The notes: generated by a model not told the origin, from the sequence alone. Positions 1 to 8,473 are shown, numbered from the stretch's first letter. The stretch: DNA of 64,000 nucleotides from Avoscillospira sp045579045 (GCA_045579045.1 JAZNLL010000076.1:1-64000), one strand, 5' to 3'. Numbers and translations: made by a program.

Positions 1-1182
1 TACAGATGCACGGCAGACGGCTTCCTCACCGAACTTATCCCGAATGGCATCGATGGCCGTATCCAGCTTTTCCAGCTTATCAAACCGTCTGGTATCAAAC
101 ATGCTATACTGCCGATAAGGCTCATGAGACACCCTGCTCAGCTGGACACCCAGCTGCCGCAGGGGTGTCTTTTTATCCCAGACCTGTTCAAAAATCCCAC
201 AGGCAGCCTCGTAGATCTCTGTGGTGCTGTTTGTAGATGAAGGAAGCTGCCGCTGACTGGAAAAATTCTCAAACTGGGCTGTGCGCCATTGCAAAGACAC
301 ACACCGACCGGTCTGTCCGTCCCGTCGCATCCGTGCCGCCACCGTTTCACAAAGGCTCAGCAGCACCTGCTGGGCATAGGCCAGATCCGTTACATCCCGT
401 GGGGTGGTCATAGCATTGCCATAGCCTTTATTTTCCGGCAGTTCCGGCAACACCGGGTCTGCATTTCTTCCGTTTGCCAGATGCCAGATGGTCTCACCGT
501 GTTTATGGAGTTTCTTTCGCAGTTCGCTTGGATCAGCCTTTGCCAGCTGACCGATGGTATAAATGCCCATACGATGGAGTTTATCTTCTGTGGCTCTGCC
601 CACATAAAACAGCTCCCGGACAGGCAGCGGCCACAGTTTTTTCTCCATTTCCCAAGGGAACAAAGTTATCACCTTGTTGGGCTTTTCCAGTTCTCCAGCC
701 ATTTTTGCCAGCATTTTATTGGAAGAAACGCCAATATTCACTGTAAAGCCCAGTTCCCGGTAAATGCGGTCTTTCAGCCATTGGGCAGCAAATACCGGGC
801 TGCCGTAGAGCCGCTGTGTACCGGTCATATCCACCCATGCCTCATCAACGGAAAACTGCTCCACCAGAGGAGACACCTGCCGCAACAGCTCCATCAGTTT
901 CCGGGAGGCAGACAGATACAGGTCATAATCCGGCTCTGCCACCTGCAAATTGGGGCATTTCTCCCGTGCCATCCCAAGAGGCTCCCCTGTTTTGATGCCG
1001 TATTTCTTCGCCGGCGTACTTTTCGCCAGAACGATGCTTCGCCGGGAGTCCTTCTGCCCCGCAATGACCGACGGCACTTCCCGCAGGTCAAACTCCTCCC
1101 CTAATACTTTGCATCGATAAGCAGCCGTCCAGGAGAGAAAGGCACTGTTCACATCAATATGAAAAATAATCTTCTCCGCCAT
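1..1182 (-). CDS. Y-family (UmuC/DinB-like) translesion DNA polymerase, 3' end cut by window
   Basis: Error-prone polymerase expected to copy past damaged template bases. Reading leftward from the ATG at 1182, the protein begins MAEKIIFHIDVNSAFLSW, which holds the first catalytic Asp (HID) and the VNSAFLSW steric region. The second metal site reads FSVDEAWVDMTG, with Asp113 and Glu114. Further on are a helix-hairpin-helix-like stretch (YVGRATEDKLHRMGIYTIGQLA) and the start of the little-finger domain. The start is supported by GAGG overlapping the upstream gene's stop codon. About 394 codons are visible and the C-terminus lies outside the window. It is the second gene of an SOS-type operon behind LexA-like boxes. 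The wording of the motifs is closer to the UvrX/UmuC-like group of Firmicutes than to canonical DinB, which I judge by eye only. Confidence 0.9.
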   Translation of the reverse strand, partial: MAEKIIFHIDVNSAFLSWTAAYRCKVLGEEFDLREVPSVIAGQKDSRRSIVLAKSTPAKKYGIKTGEPLGMAREKCPNLQVAEPDYDLYLSASRKLMELLRQVSPLVEQFSVDEAWVDMTGTQRLYGSPVFAAQWLKDRIYRELGFTVNIGVSSNKMLAKMAGELEKPNKVITLFPWEMEKKLWPLPVRELFYVGRATEDKLHRMGIYTIGQLAKADPSELRKKLHKHGETIWHLANGRNADPVLPELPENKGYGNAMTTPRDVTDLAYAQQVLLSLCETVAARMRRDGQTGRCVSLQWRTAQFENFSSQRQLPSSTNSTTEIYEAACGIFEQVWDKKTPLRQLGVQLSRVSHEPYRQYSMFDTRRFDKLEKLDTAIDAIRDKFGEEAVCRASV

Positions 1183-1190
1183 GACCGACC

Positions 1191-1460
1191 TCAATAAATC
1201 TGACGGAACAGCACCCATTTATGGGTCTGCACCGTGTATTTCAGTTCGTACAGGTGTTCTTTGCCGTCCACCCGTGCCTTACACAGGTATAAAATCGCCT
1301 CGATCCCCACAAACTCCACTTTCCGGCTGTCTGTGACCTGTTCCACCTGAATGGTGTGAATCTGATGCTGTTGGTCTTCATACCGAAATCGCAGCGGTCG
1401 CAGTTCCCCCTGGGCATCGCAATGGACGATGACCTGAATGGGCAGATTTTCACAGTCCAT
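1191..1460 (-). CDS. Small protein co-transcribed with Y-family polymerase (possibly DUF6504-like)
   Basis: An 89-residue protein with no signal peptide or membrane segment, ending 8 bp before the polymerase start and starting just inside the LexA-like boxes. It is beta-rich with a closing YELKY..THKWVLFR pattern, which resembles the layout of DUF6504 proteins encoded next to Y-family polymerases in other phyla. That match is by eye and weak. It is not a YolD-like protein, the usual partner of UvrX in Bacillus. GGTGAG upstream of the ATG supports the start. Position and shared promoter suggest an accessory role in damage tolerance; the biochemical function is unknown. Confidence 0.65.
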   Translation of the reverse strand: MDCENLPIQVIVHCDAQGELRPLRFRYEDQQHQIHTIQVEQVTDSRKVEFVGIEAILYLCKARVDGKEHLYELKYTVQTHKWVLFRQIY

Positions 1461-1472
1461 CGCTTCTCACCT

Positions 1473-1509
1473 CGAACATTTGTTTGTTTTATATTAGCAC
1501 ATTTGTTCG
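1473..1509 (-). promoter_or_regulatory. Tandem LexA-like (SOS) boxes
   Basis: Two imperfect palindromes lie immediately upstream of the polymerase operon: CGAACATTTGTTTG at 1473-1486 and AGCACATTTGTTCG at 1496-1509. Each differs by about one key base from the Gram-positive SOS box core GAACN4GTTC, and both share the ATTT spacer. They start 23 bp apart, about two helical turns. They sit 13-50 bp in front of the ATG at 1460, where a repressor would block transcription. Confidence 0.75.
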
Positions 1510-1555
1510 ATAATTGCAAGTGGTATGTTCCACCATGAAAATTTCCTGTTTGCTC

Positions 1556-1584
1556 TTTTCATTTTCAGGGAAATATGTTATACT
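1556..1584 (+). promoter_or_regulatory. Probable smpB promoter
   Basis: TATACT at 1579-1584 with a weak TTTTCA 17 bp upstream at 1556-1561, 25 bp before the smpB start. It is divergent from the SOS operon. Confidence 0.45.
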
Positions 1585-1608
1585 GATGTTCCAGCGAGGT
1601 GAACCGGC

Positions 1609-2073
1609 ATGGCGAAAGACAGCATCAAAATCATTGCCAAAAACAACAAAGCTTATCATGAATATTTCGTGGAAGACAAATTTGAAGCCGGCATCGAGCT
1701 GTTCGGCACAGAAGTCAAATCCATCCGTAAAGGTACCATGCATCTGAAAGAAGCCTGGTGCCAGATCAAGGACGGAGAGCTCTGGATCAAGCAGATGCAC
1801 ATCAGTCCCTATGAGCAGGGCAATATCTTCAACAAAGATCCCCTGCGTCCCCGGCGGCTGCTGATGCATAAGCGCGAGATCAACCACCTTTTCGGCAAGG
1901 TCAAGCAGGACGGCTACGCTCTCATTCCCCTGTCGGTCTATCTCCGGGGCTCCCGGGTGAAGGTGGAAATCGCCCTTGCCAAGGGCAAAAAACTCTATGA
2001 CAAACGCGAGGATGCGGCCAAAAAGGATGCCAAACGGCAGATGGACCGTGCCTTGAAAGAAAGGAATGTTTGA
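1609..2073 (+). CDS. smpB: SsrA-binding protein SmpB
   Basis: Small basic protein that binds the tRNA-like domain of tmRNA and delivers it to stalled ribosomes. The 154-residue length is standard. Family signatures are visible: N-terminal NNKAYHEYFVEDKFEAGIEL, then GTEVKSIRKG, the HISPYEQGN stretch, PRRLLMHKREI, and a basic C-terminal tail (KGKKLYDKREDAAKKDAKRQ) that enters the decoding site. GAGGTG precedes the ATG at 1609. The gene lies about 580 bp upstream of ssrA with one gene between, so both parts of the trans-translation system are neighbours. Confidence 0.97.
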   Translation: MAKDSIKIIAKNNKAYHEYFVEDKFEAGIELFGTEVKSIRKGTMHLKEAWCQIKDGELWIKQMHISPYEQGNIFNKDPLRPRRLLMHKREINHLFGKVKQDGYALIPLSVYLRGSRVKVEIALAKGKKLYDKREDAAKKDAKRQMDRALKERNV

Positions 2074-2074
2074 T

Positions 2075-2614
2075 ATGGCAAATCCTGTTGTTACAATTGA
2101 AATGGCCAACGGCGGCAAGATCGTCGCTGAGCTGTACCCCGAGATCGCTCCTCAGTCTGTGCGGAACTTCATCTCTCTGGCTAATAAGAGTTATTACAAT
2201 GGTCTGATCTTCCATCGGGTCATCTCCGGCTTTATGATTCAGGGCGGCTGCCCTCAGGGCACCGGCACCGGCGGTCCCGGCTACTGCATCAAGGGCGAAT
2301 TCAAGCTCAACGGTGTTGCCAATCCCCTGTCCCACAAGCGTGGTGTCCTGTCCATGGCAAGAGCCCAGTCCCCCAACTCCGCAGGCAGCCAGTTCTTCAT
2401 CATGCATGAAGACGGCGACTTCCTGGATGGCCAGTATGCCGCTTTCGGTATGGTCACCGAGGGTATGGATGTGGTGGATGCCATCGCAGCCGTCAAGACC
2501 AACATGCAGGATCGTCCTCTCACCGAGCAGAAAATCGCCTCCATCACCGTGGAGACCTTCGGTGAGGAGTATCCCGAACCCGAAAAACTGAAAGATCCCT
2601 ACGGCCGCTTCTAA
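2075..2614 (+). CDS. Cyclophilin-type peptidyl-prolyl cis-trans isomerase
   Basis: Cytoplasmic single-domain cyclophilin of 179 residues that catalyses X-Pro bond isomerisation. Active-site motifs are present: FHRVISGFMIQGG (catalytic Arg), SMARAQSPNSAGSQFFI, and the FGMVTEGMDVVDAI strand. I place the start at the ATG at 2075, because AAGG at 2061-2064 is 10 bp away; the in-frame ATG at 2066 is too close to it. The start lies one base past the smpB stop, so the two are co-transcribed. There is no signal peptide or membrane helix, so it is not an exported foldase. Confidence 0.93.
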   Translation: MANPVVTIEMANGGKIVAELYPEIAPQSVRNFISLANKSYYNGLIFHRVISGFMIQGGCPQGTGTGGPGYCIKGEFKLNGVANPLSHKRGVLSMARAQSPNSAGSQFFIMHEDGDFLDGQYAAFGMVTEGMDVVDAIAAVKTNMQDRPLTEQKIASITVETFGEEYPEPEKLKDPYGRF

Positions 2615-2650
2615 TGCTTTCTATGGGGCGAGTTGACTCGCCCCTTACAT

Positions 2651-3003
2651 GGGGATGCACTGGTTTCGACGGGGATAGTGAGGCTGGATAAGCGGGCAGA
2701 GGTGTCTGACCTCTTTAAACCGGGCAATTCTTTTAAAATTAACTGACAGAAATAACTCTGTTCTGGCTGCTGCTTAATTAGCGGCCCATCCTCCCCGGAA
2801 GGACCACGAGCCGGGCTTGGGTGTGATTTGAGTGGTGACCGTGCGGCGGGAAAGAGTTGACTCGCCCATGCATAATGACTCTACCAAGCTGTGGAGTGTG
2901 TTTGTTCACGCCATGGTGAGGGAATGTAAATAACAAACTCCGCCCGAAGAAAGTCCTGTCAAGTTATTTTCGGACATGGGTTCGATTCCCATCATCTCCA
3001 CCA
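2651..3003 (+). ncRNA. ssrA: tmRNA (transfer-messenger RNA)
   Basis: The 5' end GGGGATGCACTGGTTTCGAC is a standard tmRNA start. The 3' end has a T-arm (GGGTTCGATTCCC) and an acceptor strand CATCTCC followed by ACCA, which pairs with the 5' GGGGATG. The tag reading frame ends NNSVLAAA with TAA at 2775-2777 (codons from about 2742); the exact resume codon is uncertain. The 353-nt length fits the family. It frees stalled ribosomes together with SmpB. Its 3' end is a classic integration target, and copies of its last bases plus downstream flank recur at 3711, 13178 and 21016. Confidence 0.96.
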
Positions 3004-3038
3004 TTCATTCTCGCAATTTGTGGGAAATTATAAAGAAC

Positions 3039-3080
3039 GCCGTTTGGCTAAGCATTGCCTGCCAGACGGCGTCTTTGTTT
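3039..3080 (+). terminator. Rho-independent terminator of ssrA
   Basis: Stem GCCGTTTGGC (3039-3048) pairs with GCCAGACGGC (3061-3070) around the loop TAAGCATTGCCT, followed by GTCTTTGTTT. A nearly identical loop recurs in hairpins at 13436 and 21057. Confidence 0.8.
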
Positions 3081-3127
3081 CAACAAAAAGATGAATTTCA
3101 ATTTGATAGAGTTTAAGAGGTAATACA

Positions 3128-3640
3128 ATGAAGGCATTTAGTTCTTGGCATGTCGGAGTGGCCGCAGAAGCCTATGCCGCAGCTCTTTTTGCACGCTGCG
3201 GATATGATGTATCTGTCCAATATGGCGCAAATCAGCCAGAATATGATTTGATTGCTGTTTCCGGCAATTTAATGCTTAAAATCTCCGTAAAAGGCAGCAA
3301 AGACGGTGGTTGGGGATTGACTCAAAATTATAAAAGAGGCTGCAATTATCATGAAGCAATACAAAAATGGCTGGAGGCTCACCACAAAAAGACGATTTTC
3401 TGTCTGGTACAATTCCAAAATGCCAACATAGATGAAATGCCACGCGTATATCTTGCAACTCCGCAAGAAATTGCAGATGTATTAAATGCATCGGCAGGTG
3501 GGCGGGGAGAAACAGTCCTGCGAGAAAACCATACATGGGGGTCCAGAGCAGTTGCCAGCGGAACAACAGATCAAATTCCGGATGACTGGAAATTCAGCCC
3601 AGAACGCCTAAAATTTTTGTTTGATACATACGGACAATGA
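3128..3640 (+). CDS. Small PD-(D/E)XK nuclease-like protein downstream of ssrA
   Basis: A 170-residue cytosolic protein. The N-terminal 60 residues follow the PD-(D/E)XK pattern: GVAAEAYAAALFARCGYDVS (helix with Glu), EYDLIAV (Asp), then MLKISVKGS (Lys). This resembles stand-alone PDDEXK_5-type proteins whose partners and targets are mostly unknown. No methyltransferase or helicase is adjacent, so it is not a complete restriction system. It lies alone between the tmRNA terminator and an ssrA-like repeat, a setting typical of cargo next to an integration hot spot. GAGGTAATACA precedes the ATG. Assignment is by motif and may be wrong in detail. Confidence 0.6.
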   Translation: MKAFSSWHVGVAAEAYAAALFARCGYDVSVQYGANQPEYDLIAVSGNLMLKISVKGSKDGGWGLTQNYKRGCNYHEAIQKWLEAHHKKTIFCLVQFQNANIDEMPRVYLATPQEIADVLNASAGGRGETVLRENHTWGSRAVASGTTDQIPDDWKFSPERLKFLFDTYGQ

Positions 3641-3707
3641 TCAGAGATCTTGGATACTTACAAAAATAGCTGTCTTTGTATTTTCCATAATTAATTAAAG
3701 TTTGTCA

Positions 3708-3725
3708 GCTCCACCATCCATTCTC
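3708..3725 (+). repeat. ssrA 3'-end-like direct repeat, copy 2
   Basis: CAGCTCCACCATCCATTCTC repeats the tmRNA end and its flank (CTCCACCATTCATTCTC at 2995-3011) in the same orientation, again followed by a hairpin. There is no T-loop upstream, so it is not a tRNA. Confidence 0.6.
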
Positions 3726-3727
3726 AC

Positions 3728-3763
3728 AAAAAGGACACCCCTTGGATAAGGGGTGTCCTTTTT
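3728..3763 (-). terminator. Bidirectional terminator ending the corrinoid-uptake operon
   Basis: Stem AAGGACACCCCTT (3731-3743), loop GGAT, matching arm 3748-3760, with A/T runs on both sides. It overlaps the stop codon of the ECF fusion gene (TAA at 3762-3764, minus strand) and also closes the small nuclease-like gene side. Confidence 0.85.
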
Positions 3764-6404
3764 ATTCCACAAGGCCGTATTTGACCTTGATCCGATCTAA
3801 TTTTTCTAACATGGGTTCAGCTGCCAGTAAGAGGAAAATGACCGTAGCGGCCGCGTGGATAAGATCCATGGGAAGACCCGTCACATAGTAGGCACGGAGC
3901 ATTTCCCATGTGATGGCTTCGGTGCTGTACATGAGAGCCGATGCCGGGTTCATAATACCGCCATAGATGACGACTGCGGCAAAAGCGCCAAAGATCGCCA
4001 AAGAACCTCTTGTGCGGCGAAGGAGGCCTTTTCGGAACAGAACGCCTGCCAAAAAGCCGATGATACCCATGCTGAACATCTGCCATGGCATCCATGGGCC
4101 TTGGGAGAACAGAATGTTGGACACCAGCATGGTCACGGCACCCACCAAGAAGCCCGTTTCGCCGCCCATGGCAACACCGGCTATGATGGTTAAAGCAATG
4201 ACCGGTTTGAACTGAGGCAGCATGAAGAAGGCGCTTCGGCCTGCTACACCGAGGGCGCACAAGACCGCAATGGTGACCAGTTCTCTGGCCTTGGGTTTTC
4301 TGCCCTCAAACACCAAAAAGAACGGCAGCATACACTCAGCCAGAACCAACAGGGCTGTCACATGATAGTGTTGATTGCCCCAGTACATAATACCGGCGAA
4401 AATTGTCAGCGGAATGAACAGTACGATCAAAACAGCTGCCATAACCGTCCGCTTGCCCAGTTTTCGTTTTCCCACAGGCGTCTGTGCCAGAACAGGCGGC
4501 GCACTTCTTCTGCCAATTGCCAACAGAAACACCGCCATAGCAATCAAAAGCACAGGGTACGACAGCAGATGCCTTGCTCCGGTTGCGCTGATGCCATCCA
4601 TATTGACCAGTTTGGAAAGATCCGTGATGCTGGTGGCATAAAAAAACACCACAAGTGCCACCGCCAGAGAAATGGCTGCCAGTGCTTTTCTCCACAAAGG
4701 CAAGGGCTTGGGCTTGAAATTGACCGCTGTTTCTTTGGGTTTTGGGAGAGGCTGAGCCTCCGGGATCTCCGGTTCTTCTGGTATTGTACCACCGCAGCAG
4801 GCGATCACATTCTCTACCGTCACAGCCTTGGGGATCAGATGCCGTGCCATGCGATTGGCAGGGGTCGTATAAAAACTGTTGCCGGAGAAAAATTCCTCTG
4901 GGGTCCCCTCTGCCACGATACTGCCATCGAAGAACAGGCCGCATTTATGGGCATATTGGGCGCAGAAAGGTACATCATGACTGACCATCAAAATGGTCAC
5001 ACCGGAAGCAAGCAGCCGCCGCAGGATCACAGAGAACGTGACCTTGAATTCTGCATCAAAGCCCTTGGTTGGCTCATCCAGCAGCAAAATCTCAGGAGAT
5101 GTGAGAAGCACCTTTGCCAAGGCCGTTCGTTGCTGTTCGCCGCCGGAGATATCATAGGGGTGACGGTCCAGAAACTCCCGCAGGCCGCACAGTTCCACGA
5201 CCCGCTCCACTTCCCTGTCCTGCTGTTCTTTGGGAAGCTTTTGTCCACGGAAGACTTCATACAGATCCTCCCGGACTGTCCGTTTTACAAACAGGGCCTG
5301 AGGGTTTTGAGGCAAATGCCCCAGCTTTCCATGGAGCTTTACTGTTCCACGGTAGGGGGTCTGCAGACCGGAAATGGTCTTTAATGCCGTTGTTTTACCC
5401 GCTCCGTTACCACCAAGGATGGCATAAAACTCACCCTTGTGAAGTTTCAGAGAAAAACCCTTCACCACATCAGGGCCGTCCTTCTCATAGCGGAACCACA
5501 GGTCTTCACATTCCAAGGTGCAGGTATCCTCGTAAACCTTCGTTTCTTTTGGCACAAGTGGCAGCAAAGGCTGCTCCTTTTTTCGTTGGGACAGAAAGCT
5601 GCTGCCGTCACGGACGGTCATGGGGCAATCCAAAGCTGTCTCCACCGCCGCCCAGATTCGCATGGCGGTGGGCATCGCCAGAAACATGCCGCTGCCCTTG
5701 TCCTTCAGCTGCAAGCCAACCTTTTCCGGCTCATCATCGCAAATGATCCTTCCCTGCTCCATGACCAAGATTCTTGTGGCAAAAGGAAAGGCTTCTTCCA
5801 GACGATGCTCCGTAAGGATGATCGTCGTGCCCAGTTCTCGGTTGATCTTGCCCAGCAGTGCCAGAAAGTCTGCTGCGGCAATGGGATCCAGCTGTGCAGT
5901 GGGTTCGTCCAACACCAGCACGCCCGGCTGCATAGCCATAACGGAAGCAAGGCTCAGAAGCTGCTTCTGTCCGCCGGAGAGCTCCGTGACATTCTTATAA
6001 AACCAGTTCTCAATGCCGAAGAAGGCTGCAATCTCCGCCACCCTGCGGCGAATGGTGGGGGTATTATAGCCAAGACTTTCCAGTCCGAAAGCCAGTTCGT
6101 GCCAGACCTTATCGGTGACCACCTGATTTTCCGGAGATTGGAGCACATAACCGATCTCCTGAGCCTGTTCCCTCTGGGAAATTTCGGAAAGTTTTCTGCC
6201 TTGATAGGTAATTTTGCCCTCCAACCGTCCATGGGGTGTCAGGCAGGTCTTCAGATGCCGCAAAAGGGTGGATTTACCACAGCCGGAAGGACCGCAGAGA
6301 ATGAGGAAATCTCCCTGCTGCACGGTGAAAGACACATCCTGTAGAGCCTTTTTCTCACTTTCAGGGTAGGAAAAACTTACAGACTGGAATGAATAGCTTT
6401 CCAT
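3762..6404 (-). CDS. ECF transporter fusion: two EcfA ATPases plus membrane S component
   Basis: An 880-residue protein that combines three usually separate parts of an energy-coupling factor importer. ATPase 1 has Walker A GPSGCGKST (about 38-46), signature LSGGQKQ and Walker B VLVLDEPTAQLDP. ATPase 2 has GGNGAGKTT (about 345), ISGGEQQR and LLLDEPTKGFD. From about residue 585 the chain is membrane-embedded: two or so extra helices, then a compact six-helix S-component-like region (ELVTIAVLCALGVAGR, GGETGFLVGAVTMLVSN, PWQMFSMGIIGFLAG). The ATG at 6404 has GGAGGAGAG upstream. The longer in-frame extension to 6569 lies in the ecfT coding region and is rejected. The gene overlaps ecfT by 28 bp. 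The riboswitch in front of the operon argues for a corrinoid substrate. Domain fusion is seen; substrate is inferred. Confidence 0.9.
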   Translation of the reverse strand: MESYSFQSVSFSYPESEKKALQDVSFTVQQGDFLILCGPSGCGKSTLLRHLKTCLTPHGRLEGKITYQGRKLSEISQREQAQEIGYVLQSPENQVVTDKVWHELAFGLESLGYNTPTIRRRVAEIAAFFGIENWFYKNVTELSGGQKQLLSLASVMAMQPGVLVLDEPTAQLDPIAAADFLALLGKINRELGTTIILTEHRLEEAFPFATRILVMEQGRIICDDEPEKVGLQLKDKGSGMFLAMPTAMRIWAAVETALDCPMTVRDGSSFLSQRKKEQPLLPLVPKETKVYEDTCTLECEDLWFRYEKDGPDVVKGFSLKLHKGEFYAILGGNGAGKTTALKTISGLQTPYRGTVKLHGKLGHLPQNPQALFVKRTVREDLYEVFRGQKLPKEQQDREVERVVELCGLREFLDRHPYDISGGEQQRTALAKVLLTSPEILLLDEPTKGFDAEFKVTFSVILRRLLASGVTILMVSHDVPFCAQYAHKCGLFFDGSIVAEGTPEEFFSGNSFYTTPANRMARHLIPKAVTVENVIACCGGTIPEEPEIPEAQPLPKPKETAVNFKPKPLPLWRKALAAISLAVALVVFFYATSITDLSKLVNMDGISATGARHLLSYPVLLIAMAVFLLAIGRRSAPPVLAQTPVGKRKLGKRTVMAAVLIVLFIPLTIFAGIMYWGNQHYHVTALLVLAECMLPFFLVFEGRKPKARELVTIAVLCALGVAGRSAFFMLPQFKPVIALTIIAGVAMGGETGFLVGAVTMLVSNILFSQGPWMPWQMFSMGIIGFLAGVLFRKGLLRRTRGSLAIFGAFAAVVIYGGIMNPASALMYSTEAITWEMLRAYYVTGLPMDLIHAAATVIFLLLAAEPMLEKLDRIKVKYGLVE

Positions 6405-7267
6405 GTTCTCTCCTCCTTCCCATTGAGCACCACAGGCATGATGCACATCGCAAAATAAACAAGCTGAAAACTTAATGTTACCCCATTGGTATCCACACAG
6501 CGGATGCTGGGAAAATAGCGAAATCCAAAGGCATTGGAGATTGTTCCCGTCAGCAAATACATGCCACAAAAAATCAGATATACCATGGCGGTTTTATCTC
6601 GGTCATCAAAGCGATAGATAGAAAAAGCGGTACGGCCTTTCAGTCCATAGCCACGGCTCTTCATGCTGTCTGCCGTTTCAATGGCATTTTCCAAGGCCCA
6701 TGTGACCATAATGGACAAGACCGTAACGGCGATTTTCATCCGCTGCCACAGACTGCCATGGGAAATATCTCTGCCGATCATTTTCTGAGCCTCTATCACC
6801 GTCCCCATCTGGCTTTTGAACTTGGGGATAAACCGCAGAGTCATGCTCAAAACCAGAGAAAGAGCCGGAATCACCCTACCAAAAAGGTAAATAAACTTAT
6901 CGGATGTCATGACCCGATTAAAGCTCATAAACCAAATCATAACAGAAGCCAGCATACTGCCTGCCGAAAGGCCATAGAGGATGCTTTCCAGTGTCAAAGG
7001 ATTGCCTGTGGGGAAATAGCACAGGATGGTCACACCTTCGTGACTGAAAGCCGGATTAAAGAAGGCAGTCAGCACCATCACCGGCAGGCAGAATTTGAGG
7101 CAGAAGCCCACGGCTTTTCCTCCCTGCACCTGAATGGCATAGGCACAGGCACAGACGAGAGAAATCGTCTGTGCCAGAGGATGCCGCAGGACCATAGTAA
7201 AGCCGATAGTCAGAAAAAAATATAAGAAATTCACCAGTGGGTGATATTTGGCAAAACTGTCCTGCAT
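6377..7267 (-). CDS. ecfT: ECF transporter transmembrane coupling subunit EcfT
   Basis: A membrane protein of about 296 residues that couples the ATPases to the substrate-binding S component. It starts MQDSFAKYHPLVNFLYFF, the usual EcfT opening (xxHPxxxxxYF). It has several hydrophobic helices, a cytoplasmic region with MSFNRVMTSDKFIYLFGRVIPALSLVLSMTLRFIP, and the coupling motif ADSMKSRGYG near 210-220. The ATG at 7267 is one base after the stop of the upstream lipoprotein gene, so translation is coupled. An upstream in-frame start at 7315 would overlap that gene and lacks support. The 3' end overlaps the ATPase/S fusion by 28 bp, which supports their joint assembly. Confidence 0.92.
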   Translation of the reverse strand: MQDSFAKYHPLVNFLYFFLTIGFTMVLRHPLAQTISLVCACAYAIQVQGGKAVGFCLKFCLPVMVLTAFFNPAFSHEGVTILCYFPTGNPLTLESILYGLSAGSMLASVMIWFMSFNRVMTSDKFIYLFGRVIPALSLVLSMTLRFIPKFKSQMGTVIEAQKMIGRDISHGSLWQRMKIAVTVLSIMVTWALENAIETADSMKSRGYGLKGRTAFSIYRFDDRDKTAMVYLIFCGMYLLTGTISNAFGFRYFPSIRCVDTNGVTLSFQLVYFAMCIMPVVLNGKEERTWKAIHSSL

Positions 7268-7268
7268 C

Positions 7269-8471
7269 TTAACCACCAATGGCATTGGCACCGCCGATAT
7301 CCTTGCCCAGATCACAGGTATACCGCCATTCTACCCGGTCGCCGTCAGCCAGCTGATAGCGGGAACAGCCATAATTGGGATACCAGCCGTTGACCCGGTA
7401 CATCCAGCCGGACAGGCTGCCACAGTCAAATTCATAGAGATTGTGGATGCCCTCAATGTAGGCGCTGTTATAGATCGGTGTCCAGGAAGATTCCAGATGA
7501 ATCCCCTTTTCTCTGCACAGTCGCTGCAGCACATCAAAGACAGACTCGCCTTCACTGAAAGTGACGGTGGTCGTGGACAAAATCGTGCCGCCGGAGGGCA
7601 CCATTTCCAATTTACCCGGCTCCAACTGATCCAGATTGTTGAGAATGGTGGAACATTCAATGGAGAAGGTGCAGCGGAGGGTCGTGGAGGTATCCACAGT
7701 CTGATCTTCCGGCTCTACCGGCATGGGTTTGCCCACAGGGATCGGATCGGTCAGATATTCATCCTTGCCGCTTTGAGAGCCATCGGAATAGACACGGTCA
7801 GAGGAATTGCTTGAAGAGGATGTGTAGGAATCGTCCACTTTGGCTGTTTCTTCCGTCTTTTCTGTCTGTGTAGTCACCTGCGTATAGGTCTTGTCATCGG
7901 AAACCACCACATCAGACAGATAGCTTTCCGATGTGTTCTGTTGGGATACAACCGTATTTACCTCTACTTTGGCCTCTTCCGGCAGAGCATCAGCTCGGAC
8001 GATCACCTTCCGCACAGAGCCGTCCAAGGACAGATTTAGAACCGTCTGTTTGGTACCGGTCAGAGATACGGATGCAATGGCCTTATCGCCATCATAGGCC
8101 GTTGCCGTCTGTGCCTGCCACAGCTCGTCCAGCTTCACAGACAGCAATGCAGAAAAACCGAAGGGCTGTTCTGCAGAAAGAGAAAGCACCACTTCCCCGT
8201 CTGTCTTTTCTGCATTTACAAGGAAATTGGTATCGGCAGGTGCGGAAATATCGCTGCCAAAAACTGTCCATTCATAGGTAAGGTCGTTAGACTGGCCGGT
8301 AAAGGTGCCGATGGCATTTTCTTTCTGCATCTGTTCCAGAATATTCGCTTCGATGATTCCATCCTGCGGAATGTCGATGGCATCCTGCAGATCCACTTTT
8401 TCAAAGCTGCCGCAGGCTGTGCACAAAACAGCGAGTATAACAACCAGTATCAGACAAATAACTCTTTTCAT
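7269..8471 (-). CDS. Lipoprotein with C-terminal DUF4430 (transcobalamin beta-domain-like)
   Basis: About 400 residues. An N-terminal signal ends in LCTAC, a plausible though not ideal lipobox, so the protein should be anchored outside the membrane. Residues about 30-165 form a beta-rich region. A Ser/Thr/Asp-rich spacer follows (about 185-265). The last 120 residues match DUF4430: a FSIECSTILNN strand, SVFDVLQRLC, GSLSGWMYRVNGWYPNYGC and LADGDRVEWRYTCD. In animal cobalamin carriers this fold is the C-terminal beta domain. The ATG at 8471 is 7 bp after GGAG; the ATG at 8477 is too close. The gene slightly overlaps the cohesin gene and touches ecfT, which fits a role handing ligand to the importer (inference). 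Confidence 0.82.
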   Translation of the reverse strand: MKRVICLILVVILAVLCTACGSFEKVDLQDAIDIPQDGIIEANILEQMQKENAIGTFTGQSNDLTYEWTVFGSDISAPADTNFLVNAEKTDGEVVLSLSAEQPFGFSALLSVKLDELWQAQTATAYDGDKAIASVSLTGTKQTVLNLSLDGSVRKVIVRADALPEEAKVEVNTVVSQQNTSESYLSDVVVSDDKTYTQVTTQTEKTEETAKVDDSYTSSSSNSSDRVYSDGSQSGKDEYLTDPIPVGKPMPVEPEDQTVDTSTTLRCTFSIECSTILNNLDQLEPGKLEMVPSGGTILSTTTVTFSEGESVFDVLQRLCREKGIHLESSWTPIYNSAYIEGIHNLYEFDCGSLSGWMYRVNGWYPNYGCSRYQLADGDRVEWRYTCDLGKDIGGANAIGG

Positions 8472-8473
8472 GT

